From positions 1 to 64,000 of the forward strand of contig JAFUTW010000048.1 in NCBI GenBank assembly GCA_017484085.1: a DNA stretch of 64,000 bases, given 5' to 3'. The notes beneath the pieces are model-generated. The model searched no databases. It was not told where the DNA came from and saw only the letters and a program-made list of their open reading frames with translations. Origin of the DNA: Clostridia bacterium. GTDB taxonomy: Bacteria > Bacillota > Clostridia > Christensenellales > Aristaeellaceae. Shown piece by piece: positions 23,015 through 32,467 of the stretch; positions within the stretch are counted from its first letter, which is position 1; every line of letters starts with the position of its first letter. The position numbers were made by a program, and so were the translations under genes.

Positions 23015-24280
23015 TTACTCAAACCGGTAGCCGGTGACATCCAGCGTGGCAAAATAATCCGCCGGCGTCTCCGCCCTACGGATCAAGCGGACGCTGCCGT
23101 CCTCGCAGAGCAGCAGCTCCGCGCTGCGCAGCTTGCCGTTGTAATTGTATCCCATGGAGTGGCCGTGCGCCCCGGTATCGTGGATGTAAAGGAGATCTCC
23201 CCTGTCAATCGCCGGCAGCGGTCGGTCGATCGCAAACTTGTCATTGTTCTCGCACAGCCCGCCCACGACGTCGTACACACGGCCGCAGGGTTCATCTTCT
23301 TTTCCCAGCACCGTGATGTGATGATAGGCCCCGTACATGGCCGGCCGCATCAGATCGCAGGCGCAGGCATCCACGCCGATATACTCTTTGTAGATGTGCT
23401 TTTCTGCAACAGCTCGGGTCACCAGAGCACCGTTTCCGGCCAGCATATAGCGTCCCAGCTCGGTAAACAGCGCCGTACCGCCGAGCCCCGCAGGAACCAG
23501 GATCTGCTCAAATGCTTCCCGCACGCCCTGCCCGATCGCGCGGATGTCGTTCGGCCTGTCCTCCGGGCGGTAATCGACCCCGACGCCGCCGGACAGATTG
23601 ATGAACGATACGCCGATGCCCGTTTCTTCTTTCAGCTCCGCCGCAGTGCGGAAGAGGATCCCCGCGAGCACGGGATAGTAGGCATCCGTCAGCGTGTTGG
23701 AAGCTAGAAAGGCATGCAGGCCGAAATGACGGACGCCGGCCTTCTTCAGCCGGAGGAAGGCTTCGGTCAGCTGCGGCCTGGTCATGCCGTACTTGGCGTC
23801 CTTTGGATGATCCATGATGAAGTTGCCGATCTCGAATTCTCCGCCCGGGTTATACCGGCAGCAGACCGTCTCCGGCATCCCGCCGCAGGCCTTTTCCAGC
23901 CGGTCGATCAGCGTCACGTCATCCAGGTTGATGATCGCCCCCAGCGCATTTGCGTGCGCAAACTCCCTTTCGGGCGTTTCGTTGGAGGAGAACATGATCT
24001 CGTGTCCGTGAAAGCCGACCGCCTTTGAAAGCGTCAGCTCCGTTTCGGATGAGCAGTCCGCTCCGCACCCTTCCTCCCTCAGGATTTTCAGGATGACGGG
24101 GTTTGGCGTCGCCTTCACGGCAAAGTACTCTTTAAAACCGGGGTTCCACGAAAAGGCGGCGTTCAGTTCCCGCGCCGTCCGGCGGATGCCCGCTTCGTCA
24201 TAGATATGAAAAGGCGTCGGATAATCCTTTGCGATCCTCTCCGCCTGACTGCCTGTCAGAAACGGCCGTTTGCTGCCCAT
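23015..24280 (-). CDS. lysA: Diaminopimelate decarboxylase-type PLP enzyme
   Basis: A 421-residue fold-type III PLP decarboxylase. The PLP lysine is in EYFAVKATPNPVIL near residue 50, followed by SSETELTLS, the glycine loop INLSGGVGVDYRPE near residue 225, and VGGLCENNDKFA near residue 335 carrying the conserved Cys and Asp. DAP decarboxylase makes lysine from meso-DAP and is the best match. Several loops differ from textbook LysA, so a related amino-acid decarboxylase is possible. ATG 24280 has GGAGGG upstream. The promoter at 24313 overlaps the end of tadA. Confidence 0.83.
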   Translation of the reverse strand: MGSKRPFLTGSQAERIAKDYPTPFHIYDEAGIRRTARELNAAFSWNPGFKEYFAVKATPNPVILKILREEGCGADCSSETELTLSKAVGFHGHEIMFSSNETPEREFAHANALGAIINLDDVTLIDRLEKACGGMPETVCCRYNPGGEFEIGNFIMDHPKDAKYGMTRPQLTEAFLRLKKAGVRHFGLHAFLASNTLTDAYYPVLAGILFRTAAELKEETGIGVSFINLSGGVGVDYRPEDRPNDIRAIGQGVREAFEQILVPAGLGGTALFTELGRYMLAGNGALVTRAVAEKHIYKEYIGVDACACDLMRPAMYGAYHHITVLGKEDEPCGRVYDVVGGLCENNDKFAIDRPLPAIDRGDLLYIHDTGAHGHSMGYNYNGKLRSAELLLCEDGSVRLIRRAETPADYFATLDVTGYRFE

Positions 24281-24312
24281 GGCTGCCCTCCGTGATGTCA
24301 AAAATCGCACAT

Positions 24313-24341
24313 ACTATACCGTTTGTGTATGTCTGTGTCAA
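24313..24341 (-). promoter_or_regulatory. Promoter of lysA-like gene
   Basis: TTGACA and TATAGT are separated by 17 bases on the minus strand. The -35 box overlaps the tadA stop codon. Confidence 0.75.
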
Positions 24342-24805
24342 GCATCCGGATTGAGTTTTCGTTTCTCACAAAAGAAATTATCCAGCAGCTTGCGGCATTC
24401 CGCTTCCATTACACCGCCGATGCACGGTATGCTGCCCAGTGCCGGGTCCTCCGGCAGGGCATACAAACTGCCTGCGCAGCCCTTCTCCGGGTCGTAGGCG
24501 CCGAAGACGATCCGCTTGACCCCGGCGGCCAGCGCGGCACCGGCGCACATCGCGCAGGGTTCCAGTGTGACCGTCAGCGTGCAGTCCTGAAGCCGCCTTC
24601 TGCCCAGCGCCTGCGCCGCCCTGCGGATCGCCGTCATCTCAGCGTGTGCGGTCGGATCGCGCAGCGCCTCCCTTTCGTTGTGCGCAGAGGCGATCCTTTC
24701 CCCCTCCTTAAAGAGGACGGCGCCGACAGGAATCTCCCCTTCGGCAAGGGCCTTTCCCGCCTCCTCCAGCGCCTCATGCATCGCCGCCTCAAGCTGCTCC
24801 GTCAT
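24338..24805 (-). CDS. tadA: tRNA adenosine(34) deaminase TadA
   Basis: A 155-residue zinc-dependent deaminase that converts A34 to inosine in tRNA-Arg(ACG). It has the DPTAHAEMTAIRRA motif near residue 52 (zinc His and catalytic Glu) and TLEPCAMCAGA near residue 82 (the PCxxC zinc cysteines). The size is typical. ATG 24805 overlaps the comEC stop (ATGA), and a start 21 bases upstream is less likely. It ends the long glycan-comEC operon. Confidence 0.94.
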   Translation of the reverse strand: MTEQLEAAMHEALEEAGKALAEGEIPVGAVLFKEGERIASAHNEREALRDPTAHAEMTAIRRAAQALGRRRLQDCTLTVTLEPCAMCAGAALAAGVKRIVFGAYDPEKGCAGSLYALPEDPALGSIPCIGGVMEAECRKLLDNFFCEKRKLNPDA

Positions 24806-27153
24806 TTGAGATCCTCTCCTGTCCATTCTTCCGCTCCGGTATGCAGCCAGGTCGAAACCCGCCGCCTGCCGCCGTCATCCAGCCATACCGTAACACACCC
24901 CGCCCTGTCCGTTCGGTAAACATCTGCCCCGAAGGCGGACAGATCGCGCAGCACGCGTTCCGTCGGATGGCCGTAACTGTTGCCTTCTCCCACGCTGATG
25001 AGCGCGATCTCCGGCATCGTCTCCGCAAGAAAGCCGTAACTCGTTGAATGACGGCTTCCGTGATGGGCCACCTTCAGCACATCCACATCCGGCATCCCTT
25101 CCGGCTCAGAGGCCGAAGGCAGGTCTCCTGTCAGCAGCAGGCGCGTCCCGTTCACCTCGGACAGGAGCACGAGCGAGCGCTCGTTATCCCCTGCGGCTTC
25201 TTTCTCCGGGGAGAGCACCGAAAAGCCGAAACCGGCCGCCTCAAAGGTATCGCCCGCCAGGACCTGCCGGATGGGCACACCCAGTTCCAGCGCTCTTTGC
25301 CACGCCAGCCGCACTGTTTCGCTTTCAGTTCCGCCTGCATCGCTCTCTGCGGTATAGATACAGCCTACACGGATTTCGGAATTCAGCAGCCGCAGTAACG
25401 CCCCCGCGTGATCCTCATCCAGATGCGACAGGATCACGCCGTCCACGAACAGCCCCTCCCAGCGCAGGTAATTCAGCATGTCGAAGGAGGACGCGGGGCC
25501 GAGATCCGACAGGACCGCCCGCCGCCCGTGCCGCAGCAGCGCCCCGTCCCCCTGCCCGACATCCAGCTGCACATACCGCGTGCGCGGATCGAACCGGAGG
25601 GCATAACAGATCCCCAGCACAGCCAGCAGCGCCGCAAGGGTCCCCCGGCGCCTGCAGCCGAAGCAGAGCAGCCCCCCGCCCAGCGCAAACACGGCCATGA
25701 GGATCAGGATGCCGGCCCTGCCGGGTGCCGGAAGTCGGCACAGCACCGCCGTACGCTCCGCGATCCGGGCGGCTGCAGTCTCCAGAAAACCGCCGAGCGC
25801 CGAAAGGGCGCCGCCCAACCCCATCGACGCCTCCATGCTGACCAGAGAGAGCAGCAAACAGGCAAAGCCGCCGCAGAGCAGCACCGGCAGAAGGACCGAA
25901 GTCACAAGGTTGACCGGCAGCGCAGTGAGCGGCACATATCCGTACAGCTGCAGCTGCATGGGCACTGCAGCCAGCTGGGCTGCTATGCAGAACGATACCG
26001 CAGCGCTGATCCGGCGCCACTTTTTGAGAAGCGGCAGGCGTCCGATGATCTCCTGCAGCCGCGGTGCGGTCAGCGTGATGCCCAGGACTGTCATAAAGGA
26101 GAATACAAACGAAAGACTGAAAGCAAGGGCCGGGCGGACAGCCGTCAGCAGCAGCGCTGCCGCAGAAAGCGCCGTCAGCCTGTCATACCGCCTGTGCACA
26201 AGGCCTGCGGTTTCCCGCAGGGCCAGCATGATGAGCGCCCGCGCGGTACCCGGCGAGAAGCCGGTCAGCAGGGCGTAAAACCCCGTGAAGGAAAGCAGCA
26301 GCGCCGTCTTTATAAGGGTCGGCAGCCGCAGCCTGCGAAGCAGGGCGGACAGCGCAAAGCCCAGCAGTCCGATGTGCATACCGGAAACGGTGAGGATGTG
26401 CACGATTCCGGTGCGCCGCATGGCCGTCACGGTATCCGCATCCATCCTCGTTCTGTCACCGGCCAGCAGCGCGCAAAACAGCGGCGATTCTCCGCCGAAG
26501 AGCGCGTCGATGCGCCGGCAGAGCGCAGATTGCAGGGTAGCAAACCATCCCTTCAGGCTGAACGCCGGGCTTCCTGAAGCCTCCCACCCCGGTATGAGAT
26601 ACCCCGAGAGTTCATATCCGTCGGCCAGCGCCGTGAGACGCTCATCCCTGCCGCCCGGGTTCCTGGCCCCGCGCTGCGCAAAAAGCCTGCCCGTACCTGA
26701 GACGGTCATCCCGGGAAGCGGCATCTGCCTGCCGTCTTCCTCGTCCTCCGCCATCAGCGTTACGCGAACCGGCCGTCTGAGAGGGGCTCCGTCCGCAGTG
26801 ACAGCATCCAGTACAAAACGGCGTTCCGTGATTTGCTCTCTGACACGCCCCTCGATCCGGGCGCCCGTACCGGTCGGCTCGTCGGAAGCAGCCAGCACAA
26901 GGCCCATGCGCACATTGCCGGTCAGCAAAAGCAAAAGCGCGCAGCAAACGAGCGCGCTGTGTCTTGTGCGCCGAAGGTATACAAGCAGCCCCGCAAGCAG
27001 CGCGCCTGCCAGGGCTGCCGGAATGGGCGGCAGTGAAACAGCCGGCGCCAGCCGTATGCCCGCCAGATAGAAAAGAGCACATACCGCCAGCTTTCTCTGG
27101 ACGGGCAACACAATCAGGGAAGGCGGCTTCTGCGGGAATAGATCCGATATCAT
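24802..27153 (-). CDS. comEC: ComEC/Rec2 DNA-uptake channel protein
   Basis: A 783-residue full-length ComEC. N-terminal membrane helices with a DUF4131/OB-like region come first (to about residue 190). The Competence transmembrane domain follows (about 225-500, beginning ALLAGDRTRMDADT and TVSGMHIGLLG). The C-terminal metallo-beta-lactamase domain (about 525-760) has LDVGQGDGALL, ILSHLDEDHAGALL and KVAHHGSRHSTSYGF. ComEC carries single-stranded DNA across the membrane in natural transformation. It overlaps the upstream FrhB-like gene as ATGA and the downstream tadA. No comEA or comFA lies nearby. Confidence 0.93.
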   Translation of the reverse strand: MISDLFPQKPPSLIVLPVQRKLAVCALFYLAGIRLAPAVSLPPIPAALAGALLAGLLVYLRRTRHSALVCCALLLLLTGNVRMGLVLAASDEPTGTGARIEGRVREQITERRFVLDAVTADGAPLRRPVRVTLMAEDEEDGRQMPLPGMTVSGTGRLFAQRGARNPGGRDERLTALADGYELSGYLIPGWEASGSPAFSLKGWFATLQSALCRRIDALFGGESPLFCALLAGDRTRMDADTVTAMRRTGIVHILTVSGMHIGLLGFALSALLRRLRLPTLIKTALLLSFTGFYALLTGFSPGTARALIMLALRETAGLVHRRYDRLTALSAAALLLTAVRPALAFSLSFVFSFMTVLGITLTAPRLQEIIGRLPLLKKWRRISAAVSFCIAAQLAAVPMQLQLYGYVPLTALPVNLVTSVLLPVLLCGGFACLLLSLVSMEASMGLGGALSALGGFLETAAARIAERTAVLCRLPAPGRAGILILMAVFALGGGLLCFGCRRRGTLAALLAVLGICYALRFDPRTRYVQLDVGQGDGALLRHGRRAVLSDLGPASSFDMLNYLRWEGLFVDGVILSHLDEDHAGALLRLLNSEIRVGCIYTAESDAGGTESETVRLAWQRALELGVPIRQVLAGDTFEAAGFGFSVLSPEKEAAGDNERSLVLLSEVNGTRLLLTGDLPSASEPEGMPDVDVLKVAHHGSRHSTSYGFLAETMPEIALISVGEGNSYGHPTERVLRDLSAFGADVYRTDRAGCVTVWLDDGGRRRVSTWLHTGAEEWTGEDLK

Positions 27154-28337
27154 CGCCCCAGAAGCGAGCGTGTCCGGCGGATGAGGGCAGCGGGGATCCT
27201 TCTGATCCGCTTTACGGCAGCCTCTGTACGCGTCTCCCGCAGGCAGCGCTCCACCAGCTCCTCTGAAAACCCATGTTTATGAAAAGCGTTCCAGAACTTC
27301 GCCCGATGCGGATTCGCCGCGGCCGGCTGAAAGATGCTCGGATTGGCGCGGCGCAGCACGCTCACGTCCCCGATCGCTCTGCGTTCCAACGATGCGCAGG
27401 CATCAAGCGCCCGCTGTCCCGCCGGTGTGTTGGCGAAGACGAGTGAGAGCCCCTTGTCGTCATCCCAGTCCGGAAAAACGTCTTTAGCCCCCCACAGGTC
27501 CGCAATCGTGAGATCTGCCGCATGGCCCCCGTACCGAAGATCCGTGCAGGCATGGCAGGAAGGGCGAAGGTACAGGTTCTTGAGGAAGCCGCGAAGAAAC
27601 GGCTCCGTCGTCTGCGTCCCCGTATGCTCCGTGCCGTCCGCAAAGCGGGCAGCAGCGGAGAAATCCTTCCAGCCCAGCCGTTTATCCCGGAAGGAATAGT
27701 CAACCAGGCTGCTGCCCTGCTGTTTCTGCAGCGCATCCAAATAAGCGGCAAACACTCCGGGCGAAGGCACGCCGTGACAGATGAAATCCGCCGTCAGCAG
27801 TCCCCCCGGGCGCCCCTTCCCCAGCAGCGCATAAAGCCCCGCGACCTGGCACGGCGTCCCCGTAAAGAGCACCGGGATGTCGCGGGAGAGCAGGTCCTGC
27901 ACATCGGCCAGCGCAGACGCCGCATCGCTCTGCACATACTTGGAGCCGCGCATGGGCCGGATACCGTCGCGGGAGACTGCGCCGACGTGCTCCACTTTGA
28001 AATCATCGCCGAAAACGGCCCCAAAGACTGCGCCGCCCCTGGACAGGACGCTCTCCGCCAGCGCCGTAAAAACGCCGCCGGAGGACGACGCGGCGCGCAC
28101 GTCATCCCGAACGTCCCTCACACCGAAAGCCGCAGGCTTGCACGCGGCCTGCTGCGCCTTGCCTGCCGGGCAGCGCTTTTCGCACAGGTCGCACCCCACG
28201 CACAGCGCAGCGTCAACTGCCGGGTAGAGAAAGCCTTCCCTGTCCGGCTTCATCGAAACGGCTCCCTTAGGGCAGACGGAAACGCACGCGCCGCAGCCCG
28301 TGCACTCCGCAGGATTCGCCCTGACCGTCTGTCTCAT
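27150..28337 (-). CDS. FrhB-type Fe-S oxidoreductase paired with pyruvyl transferase
   Basis: A 395-residue protein with two N-terminal 4Fe-4S ferredoxin motifs (CTGCGACVSVCPKG near residue 12 and CVGCDLCEKRCPAG near residue 46), then coenzyme-F420-hydrogenase beta-subunit N- and C-terminal domains (about 85-360) with GTPCQVAGL near residue 160. Such proteins commonly sit beside polysaccharide pyruvyl transferases in capsule or exopolysaccharide loci, where their redox role is not established. The cofactor is probably flavin. It starts one base upstream of the pyruvyl transferase stop. Confidence 0.87.
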   Translation of the reverse strand: MRQTVRANPAECTGCGACVSVCPKGAVSMKPDREGFLYPAVDAALCVGCDLCEKRCPAGKAQQAACKPAAFGVRDVRDDVRAASSSGGVFTALAESVLSRGGAVFGAVFGDDFKVEHVGAVSRDGIRPMRGSKYVQSDAASALADVQDLLSRDIPVLFTGTPCQVAGLYALLGKGRPGGLLTADFICHGVPSPGVFAAYLDALQKQQGSSLVDYSFRDKRLGWKDFSAAARFADGTEHTGTQTTEPFLRGFLKNLYLRPSCHACTDLRYGGHAADLTIADLWGAKDVFPDWDDDKGLSLVFANTPAGQRALDACASLERRAIGDVSVLRRANPSIFQPAAANPHRAKFWNAFHKHGFSEELVERCLRETRTEAAVKRIRRIPAALIRRTRSLLGR

Positions 28338-29513
28338 CTACTGTCCTCCCCCGGCTGTCAGCGCCAGCACAGCTTTCATCGCGCCTTCCCTGTCCTCCAG
28401 ATATTCGGGCAGCCTTTCCTGAAGGTACGCGCGCTCCTCACTTTTCCTCCCGATGAGGGCGTCAAACGCTTCCTCCAGCCGGGGAAGCGTCAGCGTCCGG
28501 CTTTCCAGAAGATGCCCTTCCTCTCTGCCGTACAGGTCCCGCGCGATACCGCGCGCTTTGACGGAGTAGCCGATGACCAGCGCAGGCACCGCCGTGGAAT
28601 ACGCCGCGATCGACGCGTGCGTCCTGGCCGTGACGACCAGGCTCATGCGGGCAATACACCCCTTGATCTCCCGCGCGCCGAGCGTTTCCGGCAGCGTAAT
28701 GACCCGCTCCTCATCCGAAAAAGCCGCCTTCAGCGCGTTTACGACCGTCCGGTCGTCATCGTGCGCCCAGGTGACGTGCGAAAAGAGCGCGACACAGGCG
28801 TCCGTCGTCTCCAGCACATGCCGGATGAAGGCCTCAAACAGCCGGATCCCTTCCTCGCGGCTGCCCATCTTGTCCAGCACGAGCGGGCTGATGTTGAGGC
28901 CGATCGTATTGTCTCCCCGCCACCCCTCCGGCAGTGGGACGGTTAGCGGCTGCAGCGAAAAAGCCGGGTCGCGCCAGCGCAGCACCCTCAGCCCCTTTTC
29001 ACGGAGCGCGGCAGCGGTGATCGACTCACGCGCCACGATGAGGTCGTATGCGCGAAGATCCGAAACCATCTCCTCAGTCAGCCGCTCGGGATCGACGGAG
29101 GTGCCCCACAGCACGAGCGGCACTCCGGCACGCTTCAGCCGCCCGTTGATGACCCGCATATGCTCCTGCGGATTGTAGCAATATGTATCCCCGCCGACGG
29201 AGAGACAGAGCGAGCTGTTTCTGCCCGCTCCGATCACCGGCGCGTACCGTCTGGCCACTTCGTGCTCCCTCGGCATCCCCAGCCGGAAGCCCACGCTGTT
29301 GATCAGGCGGCGCATGCTGTAGGGCGAAATGACAGAGGGAAGCACCCGGTCCACGTCCTCCAGTTTCAGCCCCGCGTCATACGGCTGCTGGTTGGAGCAA
29401 AGCCGGATATCGCTGACCCCCGCTGCGCGCAAAAGCGCGGAGGTCGACCGTACGATCGCCTCGCACCCGCGGTTTTCACAGCCTGAATGATTATACAGCA
29501 GTACTCTTGTCAT
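28338..29513 (-). CDS. Polysaccharide pyruvyl transferase family protein
   Basis: A 391-residue protein of the CsaB/PssM/WcaK-like family, which adds a ketal pyruvate to surface polysaccharide sugars from phosphoenolpyruvate. It starts TRVLLYNHSGCENRGCEAI, the usual N(x)GxxNxGxEA nucleotide-sugar-type opening. Central SVGGDTYCYN, LWGTSVDP and IVARESITAAALREKG match family blocks, as does TARTHASIAAYSTAVPALVIGYSVK near residue 305. ATG 29513 overlaps the upstream glycosyltransferase stop (ATGA). The acceptor glycan is unknown. Confidence 0.88.
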   Translation of the reverse strand: MTRVLLYNHSGCENRGCEAIVRSTSALLRAAGVSDIRLCSNQQPYDAGLKLEDVDRVLPSVISPYSMRRLINSVGFRLGMPREHEVARRYAPVIGAGRNSSLCLSVGGDTYCYNPQEHMRVINGRLKRAGVPLVLWGTSVDPERLTEEMVSDLRAYDLIVARESITAAALREKGLRVLRWRDPAFSLQPLTVPLPEGWRGDNTIGLNISPLVLDKMGSREEGIRLFEAFIRHVLETTDACVALFSHVTWAHDDDRTVVNALKAAFSDEERVITLPETLGAREIKGCIARMSLVVTARTHASIAAYSTAVPALVIGYSVKARGIARDLYGREEGHLLESRTLTLPRLEEAFDALIGRKSEERAYLQERLPEYLEDREGAMKAVLALTAGGGQ

Positions 29514-30493
29514 CCCCGGCGGCTTCCTTTCCTGCCCTGCAGCTTCTCCCGAACACGCCTTGCCGTATACCAGAAAGGGAATCCTCCCCGGCATACGATG
29601 TCGTAAAGGCGGCGGTCCGTTATGGAGATCCGCTCCTCCCGGAGCCCCTCCAGAACAACGGGCCGCACCCGCTTATTGAACGTGCGCATGCATGCGCGGA
29701 TGCCCTTTTCCTTCTCATCGATCCACACGGCGCTCATGAGGAAATCCCGGAAATAGAGTTCCTTGATCCCCTCTTCCGTAAGGATCCGGCTCATGGAGCG
29801 CAGCATGGGCTGATGCGCGTCGCTGTAACCGGAAATCGAGGCCATGGCGGACGCGTCGTGGACACGGTAGACATAAGTCCTTTCCGGCAGATGCGTCACG
29901 CGCTTTGCCCTGTGGTAGAGCTGCAGGTTGAGCAGCGCATCCTCGCCGATGCGCACCCCCTCGTCCAGCCTGAGGCCATCCGAGAAGAGCGCCGCGTCGT
30001 ACAGCTTGTTCCACAGGTTGTTATAAATGCGGTTCATGTGGATGATTTCCTTCACGATTTCGGAAGGCTGCTGGACGACCGGCGGCAGCTGCACGGGCAC
30101 GCGCTGGTTTTTGCGCATGTCAAAGAGCGTGTGTTCCGCGGAGACGATCTGGGCACCGCTGTGCACGGCGGTGCGCCAAAGCGCAAACAGGGCGCCCTCC
30201 TCCAGCGCGTCATCCGCGTCCATAAAAGCGATATACCTGCCCCTGGCGCAGTCGATCCCCCGGTTTCGCGCAGCGCTGACCCCTTTGTTGGTCACATGAA
30301 AAACGACGGCTCGCGGTTCCGTTTCCGCAAATCTGTCCAATATCGCGCCTGTCGCGTCCGTCGATCCGTCGTCGATCAGTATCATCTCGATCGACGGCGA
30401 ATGCTGCTGCGCCAGGCTGGACAGGCACAGCGTGAGATAGCGCTCCGCATTGTAGCAGGGCACGATCACGCTGATCTCAGGCCGCTCTCCCAT
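29510..30493 (-). CDS. Glycosyltransferase family 2
   Basis: A 327-residue GT-A fold transferase: ISVIVPCYNAERYL near residue 7, ILIDDGSTDATG near residue 37, GVSAARNRGID and AFMDADDALEEG near residue 85, which holds the DxD metal site. The C-terminal half is helical and basic, without membrane segments. It probably adds one sugar to a lipid-linked surface glycan. It is the fourth transferase in the operon and overlaps the pyruvyl transferase gene. Confidence 0.92.
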   Translation of the reverse strand: MGERPEISVIVPCYNAERYLTLCLSSLAQQHSPSIEMILIDDGSTDATGAILDRFAETEPRAVVFHVTNKGVSAARNRGIDCARGRYIAFMDADDALEEGALFALWRTAVHSGAQIVSAEHTLFDMRKNQRVPVQLPPVVQQPSEIVKEIIHMNRIYNNLWNKLYDAALFSDGLRLDEGVRIGEDALLNLQLYHRAKRVTHLPERTYVYRVHDASAMASISGYSDAHQPMLRSMSRILTEEGIKELYFRDFLMSAVWIDEKEKGIRACMRTFNKRVRPVVLEGLREERISITDRRLYDIVCRGGFPFWYTARRVREKLQGRKGSRRG

Positions 30494-30517
30494 TGATTTC
30501 GTCTACTCCTTCGGTTT

Positions 30518-31441
30518 TTATGGCAGCAGGATGCTGCTGGGCGGGCACAGGCGAAGCGCCGCATAATACAGGCGCTCCTTTCCCGTCAGCTTTCCGGGTT
30601 CCACATCCCGCGTGATTTCCCGTACGACACCCCTGTCGAAGGCCGCCGCCGCGCGCAGTCTTCCCCTGTCCGCACGCAGCATCCGCAGCCACGCGTCGAT
30701 ATGGGCGCGGAAGCGCGCTGTCGCGAGGCCCTCGCGCCGCAAAAAAGCGCCGATTCCCAACAGCATCGGCAGGCTTTTGCGGTATACGTCCCGCCTCGCC
30801 TGCACCATGGCCGACTCCCCGCCGTAATCATAGGTGTACACAACGTCGTCCGTCATCCGCCAGGCCCCGGCAGCGGCAAACGCCTCCAGGTTGAAAAGCA
30901 CGTCTTCCCCCACGGCGATCCCCGCCGGGGCCAGGATCCCGCGCTCCGCGATCATCCTCCGTCGGTACAGCCGGGCACACATGCTGTTGAGCGCGCTGTC
31001 TCCGCGGATGAGGCTTTCCTGCACAGCCGCCAGATCGCCCCGGGCGCAGCAGACCGTATGCGCTTCGCCCGTCGCCCTGTCCAGCAGCCGGTAAGCGCCG
31101 CAGAGGATATCCGTATCGTCATCCGCAAGGGAGAGCAGCGTCTCCAGCGCCTTCTCCTCCATGCGGTCGTCCGCATCCAGAAAAAAGAGCCAGTCCCCGC
31201 CGGCAGCCAGGATGCCTGCGTTCCTCGCAGCCGAAACGCCCGCATTCTCCTGCCGGATCACCCGCAGCCTCGGCTCGTCTGCAGCCAGCGTCTCCAGCAG
31301 CTCGCCGTCTTTCTCGGGAGAACCGTCGTCGACCGCGATCAGTTCCCAGTCCGTCATGCTCTGCCGCCGAACGCTCCCCACGGCGGCAGCCAGCGTCGAC
31401 CGGCTCTTATAGCAGGGCATGATCACGCTGACCTTCGGCAC
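30518..31441 (-). CDS. Glycosyltransferase family 2
   Basis: A 307-residue GT2 enzyme with KVSVIMPCYKSRSTL, LIAVDDGSPEKDGE, AGVSAARNAGI and LFFLDADDRMEEKA (DxD near residue 87). It is clearly paralogous to its neighbours, and all four differ mainly in the C-terminal acceptor half. It lies 24 bases upstream of the next transferase and is part of the 33.5-24.3 kb operon. The donor and linkage cannot be predicted. Confidence 0.92.
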   Translation of the reverse strand: MPKVSVIMPCYKSRSTLAAAVGSVRRQSMTDWELIAVDDGSPEKDGELLETLAADEPRLRVIRQENAGVSAARNAGILAAGGDWLFFLDADDRMEEKALETLLSLADDDTDILCGAYRLLDRATGEAHTVCCARGDLAAVQESLIRGDSALNSMCARLYRRRMIAERGILAPAGIAVGEDVLFNLEAFAAAGAWRMTDDVVYTYDYGGESAMVQARRDVYRKSLPMLLGIGAFLRREGLATARFRAHIDAWLRMLRADRGRLRAAAAFDRGVVREITRDVEPGKLTGKERLYYAALRLCPPSSILLP

Positions 31442-31462
31442 GGCGCTCCCTCCTCTCTTCTG

Positions 31463-32467
31463 TCATTCCCGGCGCAGAGCCTTCATCCGGAGCCCTTCCG
31501 CCTTCCGTCCGGCGATCTGCAGCACGGCATAGGCCGGATACCAGAAGGGATAGGTGCCTCCCTGCACCCGGCGGTACAGCCGCCTGTCCCTGTGGGACAT
31601 TTTGCTCCCGTCAAGACCCGGCTGCTCTGCCAAGGGCAGCGCCTTTTCCCGCCACCCGCGCAGCACGCCGGGGATGCCGCCGTCCTTGTACAGGCGCAGT
31701 GTCACGCTGTCCAGGTATGCGCCGTAATAGGCTTCCATGAAGCCGCGGCGGCGCAGCAGTTTCCCCATCTCCCGCAGCCAGGGCAGGTGGATGTCAAACT
31801 GGGATCCCTGCTGATGGTGCATGACGGAGCCGCCGTGCATCCGGTAACGGTATGTTACCTGCTGCACATAGGCGATCCCGCGCCCGCAGAGCACCGCCTC
31901 CAGATTGAAGAGGTTGTCCTCCGCCACCCGCAGCCCCTCGGCGAGCCGCAGCCCTTCCTTCTCCAGCAGGCTTCTGCGGTGCAGCTTGTTGCACATGATG
32001 TTCAGCACGCTGTCCCCCTCGATGAGGCGCAGCGCGGCAGCCCGCTGCCTTTGTGTACCCTGCAGCCGTTCCCAGCCGCCTTCCGGCCAAACGGTCTCTT
32101 CCGATCCCTCCGTGAAGACCGTATGTGTCCCCACCACGAGGTCGACAGCCTCCCCCGCTGCCGCCGACAGCGTTTTCAGCGCGTCTCCGGGCAGCAGATC
32201 ATCCGCATCCAGAAAAAACACCCAGTCTCCGCGGGCTTCCTGCAGCGCACGGTTGCGTGCAGCGGAAACGCCGGCATTCCTTTGGGTGAAGACCCTAAAG
32301 CGGCGGTCCTCGGCGGCAAAGCGCGAAAGGATCTCCGGGCTCGCGTCTGCCGAACCGTCGTCCACCAGCAGCGCCTCGAAATCCGGATCACTCTGCCCCT
32401 GCAGCGACCGGAGGCAGTCCGCAAGGTACTTCTCGGCGTTGTAGCAGGGCACGATCACGCTGATCAT
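31463..32467 (-). CDS. Glycosyltransferase family 2
   Basis: A 334-residue GT2 enzyme opening MISVIVPCYNAEKYLADCL, with LVDDGSADAS, AGVSAARNRAL and VFFLDADDLLPGD (DxD near residue 87). The C-terminal helical region includes an IMCNKLHRRSLL segment that also occurs in relatives in this cluster. Its ATG overlaps the stop of the upstream transferase gene, so translation is coupled. Confidence 0.92.
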   Translation of the reverse strand: MISVIVPCYNAEKYLADCLRSLQGQSDPDFEALLVDDGSADASPEILSRFAAEDRRFRVFTQRNAGVSAARNRALQEARGDWVFFLDADDLLPGDALKTLSAAAGEAVDLVVGTHTVFTEGSEETVWPEGGWERLQGTQRQRAAALRLIEGDSVLNIMCNKLHRRSLLEKEGLRLAEGLRVAEDNLFNLEAVLCGRGIAYVQQVTYRYRMHGGSVMHHQQGSQFDIHLPWLREMGKLLRRRGFMEAYYGAYLDSVTLRLYKDGGIPGVLRGWREKALPLAEQPGLDGSKMSHRDRRLYRRVQGGTYPFWYPAYAVLQIAGRKAEGLRMKALRRE